Shown: positions 38,101 to 50,797 of the stretch, one piece after another
How the letters are laid out: each line of letters opens with the position of its first letter
How positions within the stretch are numbered: position 1 is the first letter of the stretch
NCBI GenBank assembly: GCA_958496175.1
Contig: OY292277.1
Coordinates: 38,823,050 to 38,887,049 of the forward strand
Length of the DNA stretch: 64,000 nucleotides
Direction: 5' to 3'
Source: Sisyra terminalis
Lineage: Eukaryota > Arthropoda > Insecta > Neuroptera > Sisyridae
Made by a program: the position numbers and the translations under genes
Notes under the pieces: generated by a model
Databases searched by the model: none
What the model was told of the DNA's origin: nothing
What the model saw: only the letters and a program-made list of their open reading frames with translations

Positions 38101-41100
38101 TAGAATGACTCAAAAAGGATAGGGATCTCCTTTAACTAACATATACTCGTATCTATAGATTTCTACGGGATTCACCTTCCAGAAGAAGTAATGTGGTGAG
38201 ATACTGTGAATAGCAGGAGAACGAAGAAGATAGGAAATTTGGTAGTTCTTGTGCTCTTATGAAATCGGACATAGTTTAGTTATTATTTCAGCCACTAGCA
38301 GCGTATTGTCGCGAAAAAACTTGACAAATTTGACGTACTGAATTGCTATTGGTTGTTTGGTTTTTTTTTTTGTTATTTAGACTTTTCATTGAAGCTTTTA
38401 ATCTCTAGTGAATTATATAAAAAAGTAATTAGCGTTTGTTTCATACTTGGTATCAATATGACACTAGAGTCTTCTGCACTGTGCCTTATTTTCGTAGACG
38501 ATTTAACAATACAGCATTCGTTCTGTTATTTTTACTTCGTAGATCAAGTTTTCGGTTTACAATTAGTATAACAGGTGAGAAAATCCTATAATTTCTATAA
38601 GAATAATTTTTTTATCCGATATATGGTTAGTGACTTTACGTGTTTTTTTATTTTCTTTTCGATTGGCATTTTGTTGAGATCGGGGGAGGGGGAGAAAATA
38701 CTAAAATTTTCAAATTTTGTTGTACTGTATCATTTTCTACCTCAAATGGAGGAAAAAAGCGCTATACTGATACCGAGTATTTTACACACCCAATTTTCAA
38801 CTCTTTTTGAGGGGTAAATGCCATTGTTTTTTGGACCTTGAATCACTAGCTATCTTTGATTAATTAAATACGTTGCGGATTTGTGACAAAATTTAACTGG
38901 ACCGGTTAATCTAGATATAATTTTTAGTGAGATAATTTGTTTATCTTTTTAATCTGTTACATTTTTTTATTTGAACTTACATATATGTAGATACACGGTG
39001 AATTTGGTAACTGTTTTCGAAAACTACTTAATCATTTCATTTTATTTGTTTTAAATATGCGACATTTAAATTTTATAGGCATGCGATTTCCTGTTTTTTA
39101 TTGCATTTTGTGCAGTGGCGTTTTTTATCAAAGTTTCCACTTTCATAAAAAATATTTAATATTATATTTTGAAAGTTTTGAAAGATTAAAAATAAATATT
39201 AGATGATAGAAAATGGAACAACAAATTAATGGTGAATGTGGCTGTTAAAGTACTTAAACCTTTTATTTTACAAAATTATAAATTTTTAATATTTATTACT
39301 TAATCAACTAAATGAACATTGAACACTGATTTACTTAAAATTAATACCAAATTTTGTTAAATGTTGTCAATATTTATATTGTATAAGATTGAAAGATCAA
39401 TAGTAAGTGTTAAATTTTAGTTCTATAGAATGATTTTTGGAAAAAGACAAAGAAAATTCCAAAAAATGTTTTTCAGAATAATTCTTCTCAAAGGAAAACT
39501 GCACTTACGAGTACTTCTATAAAGTATTTTTCTCCGTAGTTATTTATATTTTCAACGTGCTGGTAAACAATTGAATGAAGTATACGTGATCTCATCTAAA
39601 GCTTTGTTCAATGACATCATTGTTTTCTTTTAACCCATGAAATAATTGTTTTGAGAAAAAAAAATCAATTTTAATCCACAATATTTATGAAACTTGTAAG
39701 TAAAATATTATTTTCTATTAGAATATTTAGCTAATTTTCAAGGTTTTTTAATGTATTTCTTGGAAGATATTTTCTGTTTTCATTTGACAAAAAGGAAACT
39801 TGGAAACATAAATTTTTATGTTATGGTCCTTGTTAGAGGTATTGACCCCTACCAGTTTCATATATGCATTCACCAATCCCTTTTTAGTTGGAAAAATAAA
39901 AAATGCTTTTTTCAATTATATCTATATAAAGGTAATATGAGTCGGGAATGTGTCGTGACCACCGCCAAGCCCGCAAGACTGACTCACCAAACACTTGAGG
40001 TTCGATCGAATCTTGGTTTAGAACAATTAGTTTATACTAAGATGCAAGGAGAAAACATTAAAGTTTTCGTATAGATAGTATACAAAAAATAAATTGCACA
40101 TATTTGCCATAACTAATCTTAAACGCTTAGTTTAAGATCTGGTTGTCTAACACTGTTGTGCTCAAGCCAATGATTAAAACCTAATCAATTTTTATATGCT
40201 TTAGACAATTTTAATTTGGTTATTTAGTACTACACAGCTATGATATTTTCAACATTCCTGCGAGTATAATTATCGTATATAGATAATAAATAATATTTTG
40301 CATATAATATTTTTTCTACTTTTTCTGTTAATACTACAACCAATAATGAATGTTGACTAATTTAATTTGAGTTTTTTTTGTTCTGGATTGACGTTAGTAA
40401 TTTTTTTGGCAATTTATTGCTTATCATTAAAAAAAAAACTTTTAAATTTTTCAACAAAAAACGTACGTACGTCTGAGGACTAATGACGTCATTGTAGGTA
40501 AGCATATTTCTTCTAGAACTCTGAGAAATGAATCTTAAAAAAACTTGTTCCAGTATAGGAATAGTTTTGAATGGTTAATAGCAATTAAGATTGCTTTCGA
40601 AAATCAAAAAAATTACTCAAAATGTTATTAAATCGACTAAGCTTAGTTTTCTTAGTTCGTATTGCCTTTAATTTGTATTATTCACAAAATAAACAACAAT
40701 AAATAGCAAAAACATGTTAGTCAAGTCTATAGCTAAAAGTTTGGAGAAAAGCCTATTTAACTATTTAAATTCCATTTATTCGTAAACATTATCGCAATTA
40801 TGCACTTTTTAAATCAGATTGGGACAAAAATTGACAATTTTATTAACAAATTTTCAAAATCATATGTGCTTATGGAATCTTCTATAAACAAGATAACTGC
40901 CAATTTTAGCCTGCCTATATGGGAAACCTATAGTAAATGAAAAGCTTCAAAAAATGAAAAATTCTTGGTCCTGTGAGATTTTTGTTTTCTAGATTTCACT
41001 GTAGTGATATAATAATATTGAAATTTTTTATTTCCGGTGAATATTTTTTGTTTACATTTCAGTCTACCGGTTGGCATATCGGTATGCAGGGCTAACTACA

Positions 41101-43983
41101 ATATTTGGTAAAAAAATATAGTTAAAAAAATTGATTAGTACAAATATAAGATAAACATTTAAATAAAAATAAACTTTTCTTAAGCTCTTCAACTGGACTC
41201 GGACTCAAATCCTTAACAATGGTAAGAACTATGGTAGTGGAGCTTATTTGTTCAAGCCCCATTTATGTACTTAGATCGTTAACCTGTTGGTTAGATTATG
41301 TAATCAATTTCTATCTATTTTATGGTTGATACCTACATAGAAATAGAATATTAAATCTTTCATTAATTATACAAGCTTAATGTCAATGGGACAGCCAGCA
41401 ATGGTTATTAAAACGTTTTTAAAATAGGAGCTCATTAACTATAATAAAAGTATCTTTATTTCAATTAAACTTTACGTTCAAGGAAATATTAAAAATGGAA
41501 AAAATATATGTGCAATTTTTCTCATAAGCTATAATTGTTGATCTTTAAATATTTTCTACTTTATTGCTCTTTATTTTTTTAAAACTCCATCTTAATTTTA
41601 CGTTATTAAAAGACGTGATAATAGAAATTCCACTTGAATAAACATCTATCTACTAATTACAATAATAAATAATCTTAACAATATTACCAACTCATAGGAA
41701 TTTGCTCCAAATATTCAAAGCATTTCTCTACTTTCTTCACAGAAACATTACCAATGTGATTATTATCATAAGCATTACGTTAACGTTAAATAGTATTACT
41801 ATATAGAAAACTAGTGTTAACGTTGCGATTATTTTATAATATGTGTTTTATTAGTATTCATTTATTCTGATGTAATTAAAATATTTCATAATGGATGAGG
41901 CGAGCCCAACAACCTGCTTTAATTTCATAAATTTATTTCATTTTCAGATTTTTACATTGGAATTAATAGGTTGGTTTTAAAAGCAACAGTTTTACATGAT
42001 AATATTCAAACGTGTGATTTCAATTTCATTGAAAATTCAGTTGATTGATTTTATTTTATTTTTTTTTGCTGGAAACCTTCACAGAAAGATGATCTCATGA
42101 TAAAATGGCATAGGACGAATAAGTAAATGAAGAACAGAAAATAAATAATTAATGTCGTATAATATAAAGTTACATAGATTGTAAACATATCTGCAATTTC
42201 CTTGACCAAGTAGAATTTATAATTTTTAGACTTTTTCTTTTCGAATTTTCTTTTTTTTTAAATCAATCGATTTTTTCATTTAATTTTTTTCGAATATATC
42301 CACGTAAAAACGACAAAAGAAGTTATTATGTAGTAAAAAAAAATTCTTCGTTAGTTATGTGAACAATTATTATTTTTCTTTATGTCTCTTTCGTTTTCTT
42401 ACCACAATTACGTAAAGTACCGCGGATTTCCGCGTTATAAGATTCAAGAATTTACGTTGATGCCTGACTCTTGATTGTCGTTATCTCGATGGAGACTTAA
42501 GGTAGCTAGAATTGGATTGAATTGTCGGATTTTTCTTCAAAAACTGAACCATGAAATTGAAAAATGTAAATTGTCACGCATTAAAAATGTTACGATGTGG
42601 TTGACATGCGACCCTAATTGCTTGAACTTGAAGTAAATTAACACTAGGCCAATTTAAAGAATTTTTCTGATAAATATTTTACTTAATTATTTTTTTTAAT
42701 AAATTATCTTCTATTAATCCTTTTAATTTCAAATGGATTCAAATTTTAAATCTCATTATCATCGTCTTCTGAAAGAAATTTATAAACGTTCAATGATAAT
42801 GAATTATATTTCAATTTGAATGATATATGTTACAACCAAAGTTCGGTTTTTGCATAAAATCGACTATGGTAGATCAAAGTTGATGCAGATGTACCTTGTA
42901 ATTACAACAGTTAATAATACTTTATCTTTAACGATTATGGAATTTTAAAAATGATTTTGGAGGTTTCAAAATGAACAACAAAGATGTTGAGCTACGTATC
43001 TTAAAAGTGTATATACCTATACTCAGAATATACATTCATAATTTGATGAGATGAAGTAGCTTTAAAATATTGCCTTCCATTCCAAAATCACATAAGATAT
43101 TACGACTTTGGTAAGTCAAAGTCGACTTTACACAAACAGTAGACTTTGATCATAACATTTATTCTATTCTTAGCATTAAAAATAGCTAAAACCATACTTA
43201 TAAAACCCCATTTTAATGGGCCAAAATGAACTCAAAAGATTGTACAAAGATTTTTTTCCATCTTAGATTTGTTAGAACGTTTAAATCATAGAGCAAAATT
43301 CACAGTCCAGATAAAGCAAATGATTTAACTTTAGTCAAATATAGTTGAATACTACTTTAAAGTAATGTCAGATAATTACAGGCAATTAAAAAAAGTAGAT
43401 AATAGTAAATCTTAACAGTTCTTTTGTAAACTAACATATCTTTCAATTAGATCTAAACATTTTTAACCCAGAAAAAAGAGTTTCCAAATTACCAAAATTT
43501 TCTGGTTTAAATCATTTTTTCACTGAAGTTAGTAAGATTTATAATAGATAGTAATTCATTTGAAATTACAAGAAATATTTAGATTTTTCTTTTTATTAAG
43601 AGATAGTTTAATTTTGAGTGATTGAATTGTTTCTTCCAGTACTGTCTACCCTGTCAAAGAGAAGTATTCTCTTTTTGATACATTGAGGCTTCCAATTTTT
43701 CTTCATCGTCTTTTCTTGAATCCTAGTCTATACCCCTCGCTTCTTCAAAATTGACCCATCGAAATAGCATTTTATTTGGTTACCATTTGTTTTCGTTTAC
43801 TCTCCTAAATATTTCGATGATTGTAATTTAATTTATCATCTTAATTTTTCTTATAATTAAATGAATTATTGATCGACTTGACATTGTCTTGATCTTAGTT
43901 AACAAAGTATTAGTTGCTAATTTTAACACATAATGTATTCACATTTTCATGGTAACTTTTTGCCCAATGTTATCACACAACGG

Positions 43984-44218
43984 CAGGGGTCCGGGACCTG
44001 CGGCCCTTTGGCCCTTGCTCAATAGTTCTTTAAACTATTCAAAAAAATAGATGTAATATATTGTAACCGATTTCATAGATTGAAATAAATATGTACTGTA
44101 TTTAGGCATGATTCTTTATCAATTTTTGTGATAATAAACATGAGTCTTGCTTTTTCCAAAAAAAAAAGTTATATTTTCAGAATTTGGCTCCCTAAACAAT
44201 AAAGAATGCCGAACCCTG
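43984..44218. mobile_element. hAT-type non-autonomous element (MITE)
   Basis: The left end CAGGGGTCCGGGACCTGCGG and right end AAGAATGCCGAACCCTG are inverted (CAGGGxTCxGG). The flanking octamers CACAACGG and CACTATGC agree only partly. The GC-rich end with an AT-rich middle is typical of the group. There is no coding capacity. Confidence 0.7.
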
Positions 44219-44379
44219 CACTATGCCATTGTAATGCTAAAATTTTATAATGCCCGATTATACATCATATAAAATATATTGGAGGTCAGATTTATGCCAT
44301 GTAATTTACAAAAGTAAACTATTTACATACATTAGGACAAAAGCTCAAACAGATGTTATCTTGACGTATTGCTTAGATA

Positions 44380-44905
44380 TGCATTTCGATTGTCTAACAT
44401 TCTTCTTCAGAAGTCATCAAGTAGTATTATATCACTCCGTAACTGCTATGTGATGACTCATTTTTCTTTACTAGATTTTTAAGATTGCTTGGCAATCAAA
44501 ATACGTATCTAGACATCAAAAACATATTTGTTTGGGCTTTTGTTCAAATTTCTGTTTATAATTTACCTCAGAGGATTCGCACCAGTCGTAGAATTAAGGA
44601 ACAACTTAACAATTAAACTAATCAGGAAATCGATAATAAATTTCTTGTTCTTTACTTTTGACTACGCACTCCAATAAAGATACGCCCTCGCTAACGTTGG
44701 GGGGTAACAAACTAGAGCTACTCTTTTATTCTACGTGCAAAATAGGCGACTTCTTCATTGTAAAACTGTTGCGAACTCAAAATTTGTAATTTTTGAGTTT
44801 TACCTCTATTGTACAATAGGTGTGAATTATATTACATAAATAAGATCACAATATATTTTAAATATTGTATAAACAATAAAACTAATCAAAAACAGCGGAA
44901 AAATC
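44380..44905. mobile_element. Disrupted copy of the palindromic element
   Basis: It shares ATCAAGTAGTATTATATCAC, AACTGCTATGTGATGACTCA and TTGCTTGGCAATCAAAATAC with the element at 12020-12436. The outer right arm (ATCACAATATATTTTA ... TTGTATAAAC) reappears at about 44846-44875 after an unrelated insert of roughly 280 bp. Confidence 0.7.
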
Positions 44906-45499
44906 TTATTTAATTTGATAGTATCTTTTCTGTTAAATTTTTTTCATAAATATTTGTCCCCCTCCCTTTCACTTACTTTTGTAGATTACCTAAAACATTA
45001 TGATTCTTTAGTACAAAATATTTCCCAAATTGAATTAACACCAAACCCCTTTTAAATTAATTATTCTGATCGGTACATTTACGGTACTTACAACATGTGA
45101 CTTATTTAAATGCCAATTGTAACAAAATGAAGAAATTCTATCACATTTGAATCAAAAATACCATATATGAGCAAGTCTGAGAATAGCCTAAATGTTGAGC
45201 AAATATTTTTCTTTTGGTCTTATATATCAATGATTTTTAAACAAAAATTTCAATTTATTGCTTTTCTAAAAACTAATTTCCGACTTTGTTCAAATATTTA
45301 AATTAATTTAAAACACCTGCAGGCTGAAATAGTTTTTAGGTTTCTTTTCTCTTCCTTTAAAAAACCGAGTATTATAATTATGATCAATCAGGTTGATCGA
45401 AGGCCAATGCAGTTCCGACCAAAAAATCCCAACCCCAATATAAATACATGGAAAAAAAACCTATTGGAGGTGTCAAAAAAATTTACTTCTGTTTGAATC

Positions 45500-46950
45500 A
45501 AATTCAGGGAAAAATCGGTGATCTCCTCGTTGTTTCTTGGGATTTATATAGAATGGAGATATCAATGCTAGATAGAACATGAAACCCGAACACGCTCTAT
45601 TAAAAATAATAAAAATCTTCCCACGACAACGAACGAACTGGAGAAGACAAGAAGACGAACTTGTTACGTCATATGAAAAACGACACAAAGTTCTCAACGA
45701 AACGAAACGATAATCATAATTAGTTTCTTGTCTATCGTTCAGTCTTCGTTTTTTTTTCTTTTTTTTTTTTTTTAAATTTTGTGGTTGTTTTCTACGAACC
45801 AGAAGACATAGGTAGTTGTTACGTTGCATTGGTTACGTGTCAATTTTGATCCAAAGGAAAGCGTTGGATAAAACGCAGCGTTTTCTTGAAATTGGTCCGA
45901 TTGGGGCAAATGGCACGTAAATGGCAAGTTAGGAATTTGCGTGTGTGAGAATATTTTTGTTGTCTCTTACGTATTATTGAGTCGAGGCGATCGAAGAAGT
46001 CGATGGAAAAAAAGACATTCCATCCTGTTTATTTGAGAGAAACACCGAGGCTAGGCACTTTCATTCAGCGTATTATAGAAAGACACATACATATACCTCG
46101 GCTCTATTCTCATTTGCTCTCGCATACATTATTATTACGGCAAAACCTGTTCTACCTTTTGCATTTTCAACATAACACGCCAATCGATAGCTAGAAAGAT
46201 ACGATGAGAGCTATTTACGTCTACATAATGCCCATACCTAATCTAACGGATTATTCTGAAATATTTACTTCTTTTCCATTTGAGAAATTCGTCACCAAAT
46301 CTTCTCAATTTTTCCAAAATTTCGGCAAATTGAGAAGAGCTTTTTGGTGCTTTACGAAAAAAAAATATCCAAAAATGAAATAATTACCTAATTGTTTATG
46401 TTTCCTTTCAACAAAAAGCACAGAACAACAGCACAACAATCAAAACCTCATTGAAAATCACAAATCACAACCACTTGTTGAAAACTGTTAAAATCAAGCA
46501 CTAAAACACCGGAATGTAGCAAGAACGTATGGAAAAGATCATTTTGCAAGTTTTCACTGAAAAATCAATCGTATTTAGACACTGTTTTCGCGATTGTTTC
46601 TCAAGAAAATTTTTATTTTCTCGTGGAAATTCATCAAGTTTTTCTATTTAGAAATTGTGTTTTCTTTGGAGGCCCGAGTCCGAAAAGCGTGCGGCTACGT
46701 CGCCATCCATTTTACACACATACACAGTGAATCGACCAGACACTACCACGTTCTTTGGATAGTTCGAAGCCACGAGCACTTGGTGGAGCCACTGATTTTC
46801 TTGGTTGGGGCCCGATGGGCCCGATGATGGCTAGCCTCCTTCTTCTCGACTTCTTGTTCTTTCCTGATATCTACGTGAAATTTCTGAACAAGTCAGTCGA
46901 TTCTTCGCCACATATACGATAGAAACAAGTTTGAATCCCAGGAAATTTGG
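45500..46950. promoter_or_regulatory. Complex, GC-richer block; candidate promoter / 5' exon region
   Basis: Compared with its surroundings this 1.45 kb has far higher sequence complexity and more CpG and GC (for example at 46670-46850: GGCCCGAGTCCGAAAAGCG, GGGCCCGATGGGCCCGATG). It contains no convincing coding exon. It lies upstream of the PTB gene on that gene's strand, and that gene must have a non-coding first exon somewhere right of 29.4 kb. Functional assignment is inference. Confidence 0.35.
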
Positions 46951-47273
46951 AAACACCCCGAAAATCAATCAACCAAAGGCCAGAAACGGCTTTTCGAGCA
47001 AATTTTTAAAACTCTAACTTCTTTCAATTCAATTTTTTCAATTAACGAAAAAAATTGAAACTTTTTTTAAACCTAATAATAATATTTTGGACAAAATTTT
47101 TTTTTATAGTATGTAATTCTTTTTGAGTTTGTAAAAAGCAAGAATTTTTTGTATACTGAATTCTGGTTTCTGCGTTCGTAATTCATAAGTTTGTTGCGGA
47201 AGTATGCCAAGAATGCGATTGATGAAATTTCGGTGATTTCTTTTGAGAATCCGATCACAACCTGTATCAGCCA

Positions 47274-47332
47274 CAGGTAGAGGCAGGTAGGCCAAAATGA
47301 CCTCACTAAGCCACAGGTGTAATAGGCAGGTA
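47274..47332 (+). promoter_or_regulatory. Cluster of CAGGTA/CAGGTG sites
   Basis: Within 59 bp there are CAGGTAG at 47274 and 47284, CAGGTG at 47314 and CAGGTA at 47327. CAGGTAG is the heptamer bound by the early zygotic activator Zelda in Drosophila, and CAGGTG is a Snail/E-box core. Enhancer function is inferred. Confidence 0.35.
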
Positions 47333-49009
47333 CAGTCGAGAACATCAAAAGAAATCCAAACTAAACATCTATTAGATAGTTCTATTACTATCGCTTTAGG
47401 TAGGAAGAACACCTATTGAAGATATCAATAAAAAAATATTCTTCGAAAATATTCTAACTGATATAATTGGTGTTACAATTAATGTTTATGCTAATATTTG
47501 ATTTTCGTAATTATTGTTTCGTTAAACTCATTAGACTTAGTTTTTTCAAACTTTCTTCATTTGGGAAAGAAACAACAGAGGATATATTAAGAATATATAA
47601 ATAATATTTTACAAAAAAAATAGTTACAAAAAAAATAGTAAAAAACAGTCAACTATTTAATGAAAATTTAGTAAAAAATATAAACAATGATTCTCATAAT
47701 TACGTAAGCCTTATTATTTAGCAAATGGTACCGAATCATTTTCATGAACCCTGGGTGCATACCACTAACTCCATATTTACACATTGTTGTATATTACACT
47801 TATTAAGTGCACGAACTTTGTATTACAAAAGCTCAATGTTCTATTAAAGTCCTTAACACATACCTAAGAATCAATATCACGTAAGGGTTATTAAAAACCC
47901 GAAAAAGCTCCTTTTTTAATGCATCCCCAATTAAAATGTTATCAATTAATTACGTAAAATAAAAAGGTGCGAAAATTGTTAAACTGTTTCTCTTAATAAA
48001 TTTGTTTTCTAATAATAAACTAGTCTTTATTATCGAATGCAAAAAATTCGAATAAAATAACACTTATTTAACTTTGATAGGATTATGTTTCTGAAAAAAA
48101 TAATGATCTAAAAAGCAAGATAAAATAAAGCAGATTTAACAATTTTGCAATATTTTAATAATTTAAATTCAAAAATTTCAAAATAAAATCACTAAAGCGT
48201 CCAAATCATTGACCTAGGTTTCTGAAAATACAAAACACTTATACCAATTGGCCACAAGAATAAATTATAAAAACCTTTGAATGTTTTCTGGTGGTCCTAA
48301 TGCAAAACGATACTTATTGCTTGTTTTCACATCAAAGAGAATATATTAATTTTAAGTAACATTTAATATTAAAATCATTATAATTTAAGCACTTTTATTT
48401 GTTATGGAAAATTGTGACATCTATGTGAAAGTATTTTAACTAAAATTATAGAACTAGTAGATAGCGCTGAAGAAAAGGAAGCTTGCATGATTAAAGTTAC
48501 ACAAGATGAAAATAGATGTCAATAGTTTCGCTATTTTCGCTAAATTGTCTATTTTAGCGAATCATGGAGTGTTCACTCATAGTTTAAGATCCGGTATAAG
48601 AAATATATATCCCCATCTGTTATTTAATAGTGATAAGAAATAAATGATAGATAATATTCACGTTAACACATTGCACATAGGTTGCCTAATTAAATTGCGT
48701 ACGGATAGTAATAAAGCGTAAAATTTTTAATTAATTTTTTTAGATTTCCTTCCCTGATTGGTTATTTAAAGAAATCGTACACTTGTTAAGAGAATATACC
48801 CAAATGAATTTAAAAAGTATAGGTTGCCTGCTTTCTTCCTTGCCCAACTCTGGAGTTGCCAGGTATAAACGGGTGAGTTAAATACCAGATGAGGGTGTAT
48901 ATTTCTAATAGCGGATCTTAGACTATCAATGTTAATTCAAAACTCGACATTCCGTTTTAATAAATTTGCTGAAGGCTAATTATATGAATCCAATTTGACC
49001 AAGAAAATG

Positions 49010-49450
49010 ACCTACAACTCTTGAGTTTTACGATTTTTTTGTATTTAATTGGTCGAAAAGTTTGCCTTAAAAACTTTTTACAAAATTAGTTCAATCATTC
49101 TCCTATAATTTGGTGTCAAATTTTTGTTGTAGTTGGTAATTTTTTTGACGAAAAACGTATCAGGAAAAAACTTCTCTCAAACGTATCATCGCTTTAAGAA
49201 GTTAAAGATTTTTTTAAAGGTAAAGTAATTAGTGAAAAAATTGCCTTAAAAAGTTGTTAGTGACTTAATTTGATTATCCTTCTATAAAATGGTAGTTTTT
49301 GTTAGTGAAATACGATAATTTAAATGACGAAAAACATTGAAGAAAATTTGTTATGAAAAACTTCATATACCTGTTGAGTTTAAAGATTTTTTTCTAATTA
49401 ATTGACAGAAAATTGGTCTTTGTGCAGCTTTGGAGAGGAGTTGTGATCTT
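49010..49450 (+). repeat. Degenerate tandem repeat, about 178-bp period
   Basis: TTGCCTTAAAAA occurs at about 49063 and 49242, AAGATTTTTTT at about 49205 and 49383, and TCTCCTATAATTTGG / TCCTTCTATAAAATGG and TTTGACGAAAAACGTAT / AATGACGAAAAACATTG also match at the same spacing. Roughly 2.4 diverged units are present. Confidence 0.7.
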
Positions 49451-50725
49451 TTCTTTAATAACAGAAGAAAAAAAATTGTAGCGAAAATGACAATAGTTTA
49501 TCCCTTTGCCGATTTTTTTTCTATTTTTCTAAAAAATAAGGATATAAGTTTCTACGGGATAACAATAAAATAAGGATTATTTTAAAGGAAGTTTAAATAA
49601 ATTGTAACAACAATTTTCATGAAATAACGTTTTTATTTTATTATTATAAATATTACGATGTAAGTATTTCTATTGCTTCATTTATATAAAATACAAGACA
49701 AAAAAACCGACTAAAAGCATTTGAAAAAAATTAACAATGCTCATACTAAAGCCAGACTGTTTATATTTTATATTTTTAATATTTAATTAAGGATAATAGT
49801 AAATTTAATAATTATATTTATTCATTTATATATAATAATATATTGCAATATTCAATTAACTTAATATGCAAATATTTTCCATATTTTTTTTTTGTATTGA
49901 TACAATAATTGTTGGCAATATTTTAAATTTACACTGTACAATTTATACATTTACATATTTAGCAATTTAAATTTGTATCATTTTCGGTTACTGAATATTC
50001 AAACGATATATTATAGTTTTAGTAAATTAAAACAGACGGCAATTTTCAAATTTGAAAAAAAAAGTACTTTTCCTTAGAGCAAAATAATTTTTGGTTTTTA
50101 TTAGTATTTAATAAAATATTCCCACGTTTTTACAACACTTATATCACAGATTTACTGTTAAAAATGTTAATTTGTTAAAATGCTAAAATCTTTTATTTAT
50201 ATAAGTCTAGATTAAAAATGAAATTTTAAAATTATTTTTATAAATCTATGTAACAATATTGTTTAATGTGAAAGTTAACACTTTTATTTTTATACAATAT
50301 TCCTTTTTTCTTACGGAAAATCAGTTCAAAGTGAATAGGAAAAAAAAATGTGAAAATGATGATTTCGAAGAAAAACCTAAAGAAAACAAGAAACTAGCAT
50401 TCTTTCGCTTCATCGTGAATTTACACAGTTTTGATTGTCTCCTCAATCGAAAAGAAAAATAATCGATGAATGACTTAATTATATATAAAGTATGTTGGTT
50501 AGTTACTAGTCTAATGATAATTTTTTACCATCCTATTCTAAAATAAATCGAATTTCGACTTTCGGTTTCATTTAGATTTAGAATTGGTTTCATGTTTCAC
50601 TCAGCCATTGGTATCCTGTGATTCAATCTTCGTCATTTAAACGTTTTGACTATGTACAAGAGTTATGAAAAATTTGACTTTTTCATGTTTTGTTAAAATT
50701 ATTTTGTAATTGTGCTATTATGTTA

Positions 50726-50797
50726 TCACACCAGAGGATGGTAGATTTCGTTGGGATGGCTGTTTTGGTTGCTCACATTTTTGCTACTGCTGCATTG
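50726..50797 (-). CDS. Sema2a: Semaphorin-2, terminal coding exon (23 codons and stop)
   Basis: After a TTTTTACAG acceptor the frame reads QCSSSKNVSNQNSHPNEIYH, then three residues and TGA. Entry is phase 0, matching the donor at 53558, so the protein runs ...TWERKQA-QCSSS. The Cys after KQ and the H-P-N-E-I motif near the end match what I know of the short tail of insect class 2 semaphorins, which is why I prefer this exon over a nearer frame at 53381-53238. It is only 72 nt and lies 2760 nt from the previous exon, so gene finders could easily miss it. Confidence 0.85.
   Translation of the reverse strand, partial: QCSSSKNVSNQNSHPNEIYHPLV

Larger units (their letters stand above)
29355..50725. 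other. About 21-kb interval between the two genes
   Basis: It contains the unseen upstream exon(s) of the PTB gene and the semaphorin 3' UTR (left of 50726). I find no confident coding exon on either strand. It has LINE debris (30600-31170, 35740-36040), the hAT MITE at 43984, the second palindromic element, a degenerate tandem array (49010-49450) and a complex block at 45.5-47.4 kb. Stretches such as 31200-32800, 36050-37650 and 40100-43600 show only AT-rich sequence. Confidence 0.5.

Noticed and set aside
39751..40074. 107-codon plus-strand frame
   Set aside because: The first two thirds have the F/I/N/K-rich composition of random AT-rich DNA. There are no family motifs and no splice or initiation context.
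45473..45829. 118-codon minus-strand frame with a poly-Lys run
   Set aside because: The Lys run comes from a homopolymeric A/T tract and the rest shows no domain.
46003..46194. 63-codon plus-strand frame in the GC-richer block
   Set aside because: Length is near chance for this composition and no homology is recognisable. The block is better treated as possible regulatory DNA.
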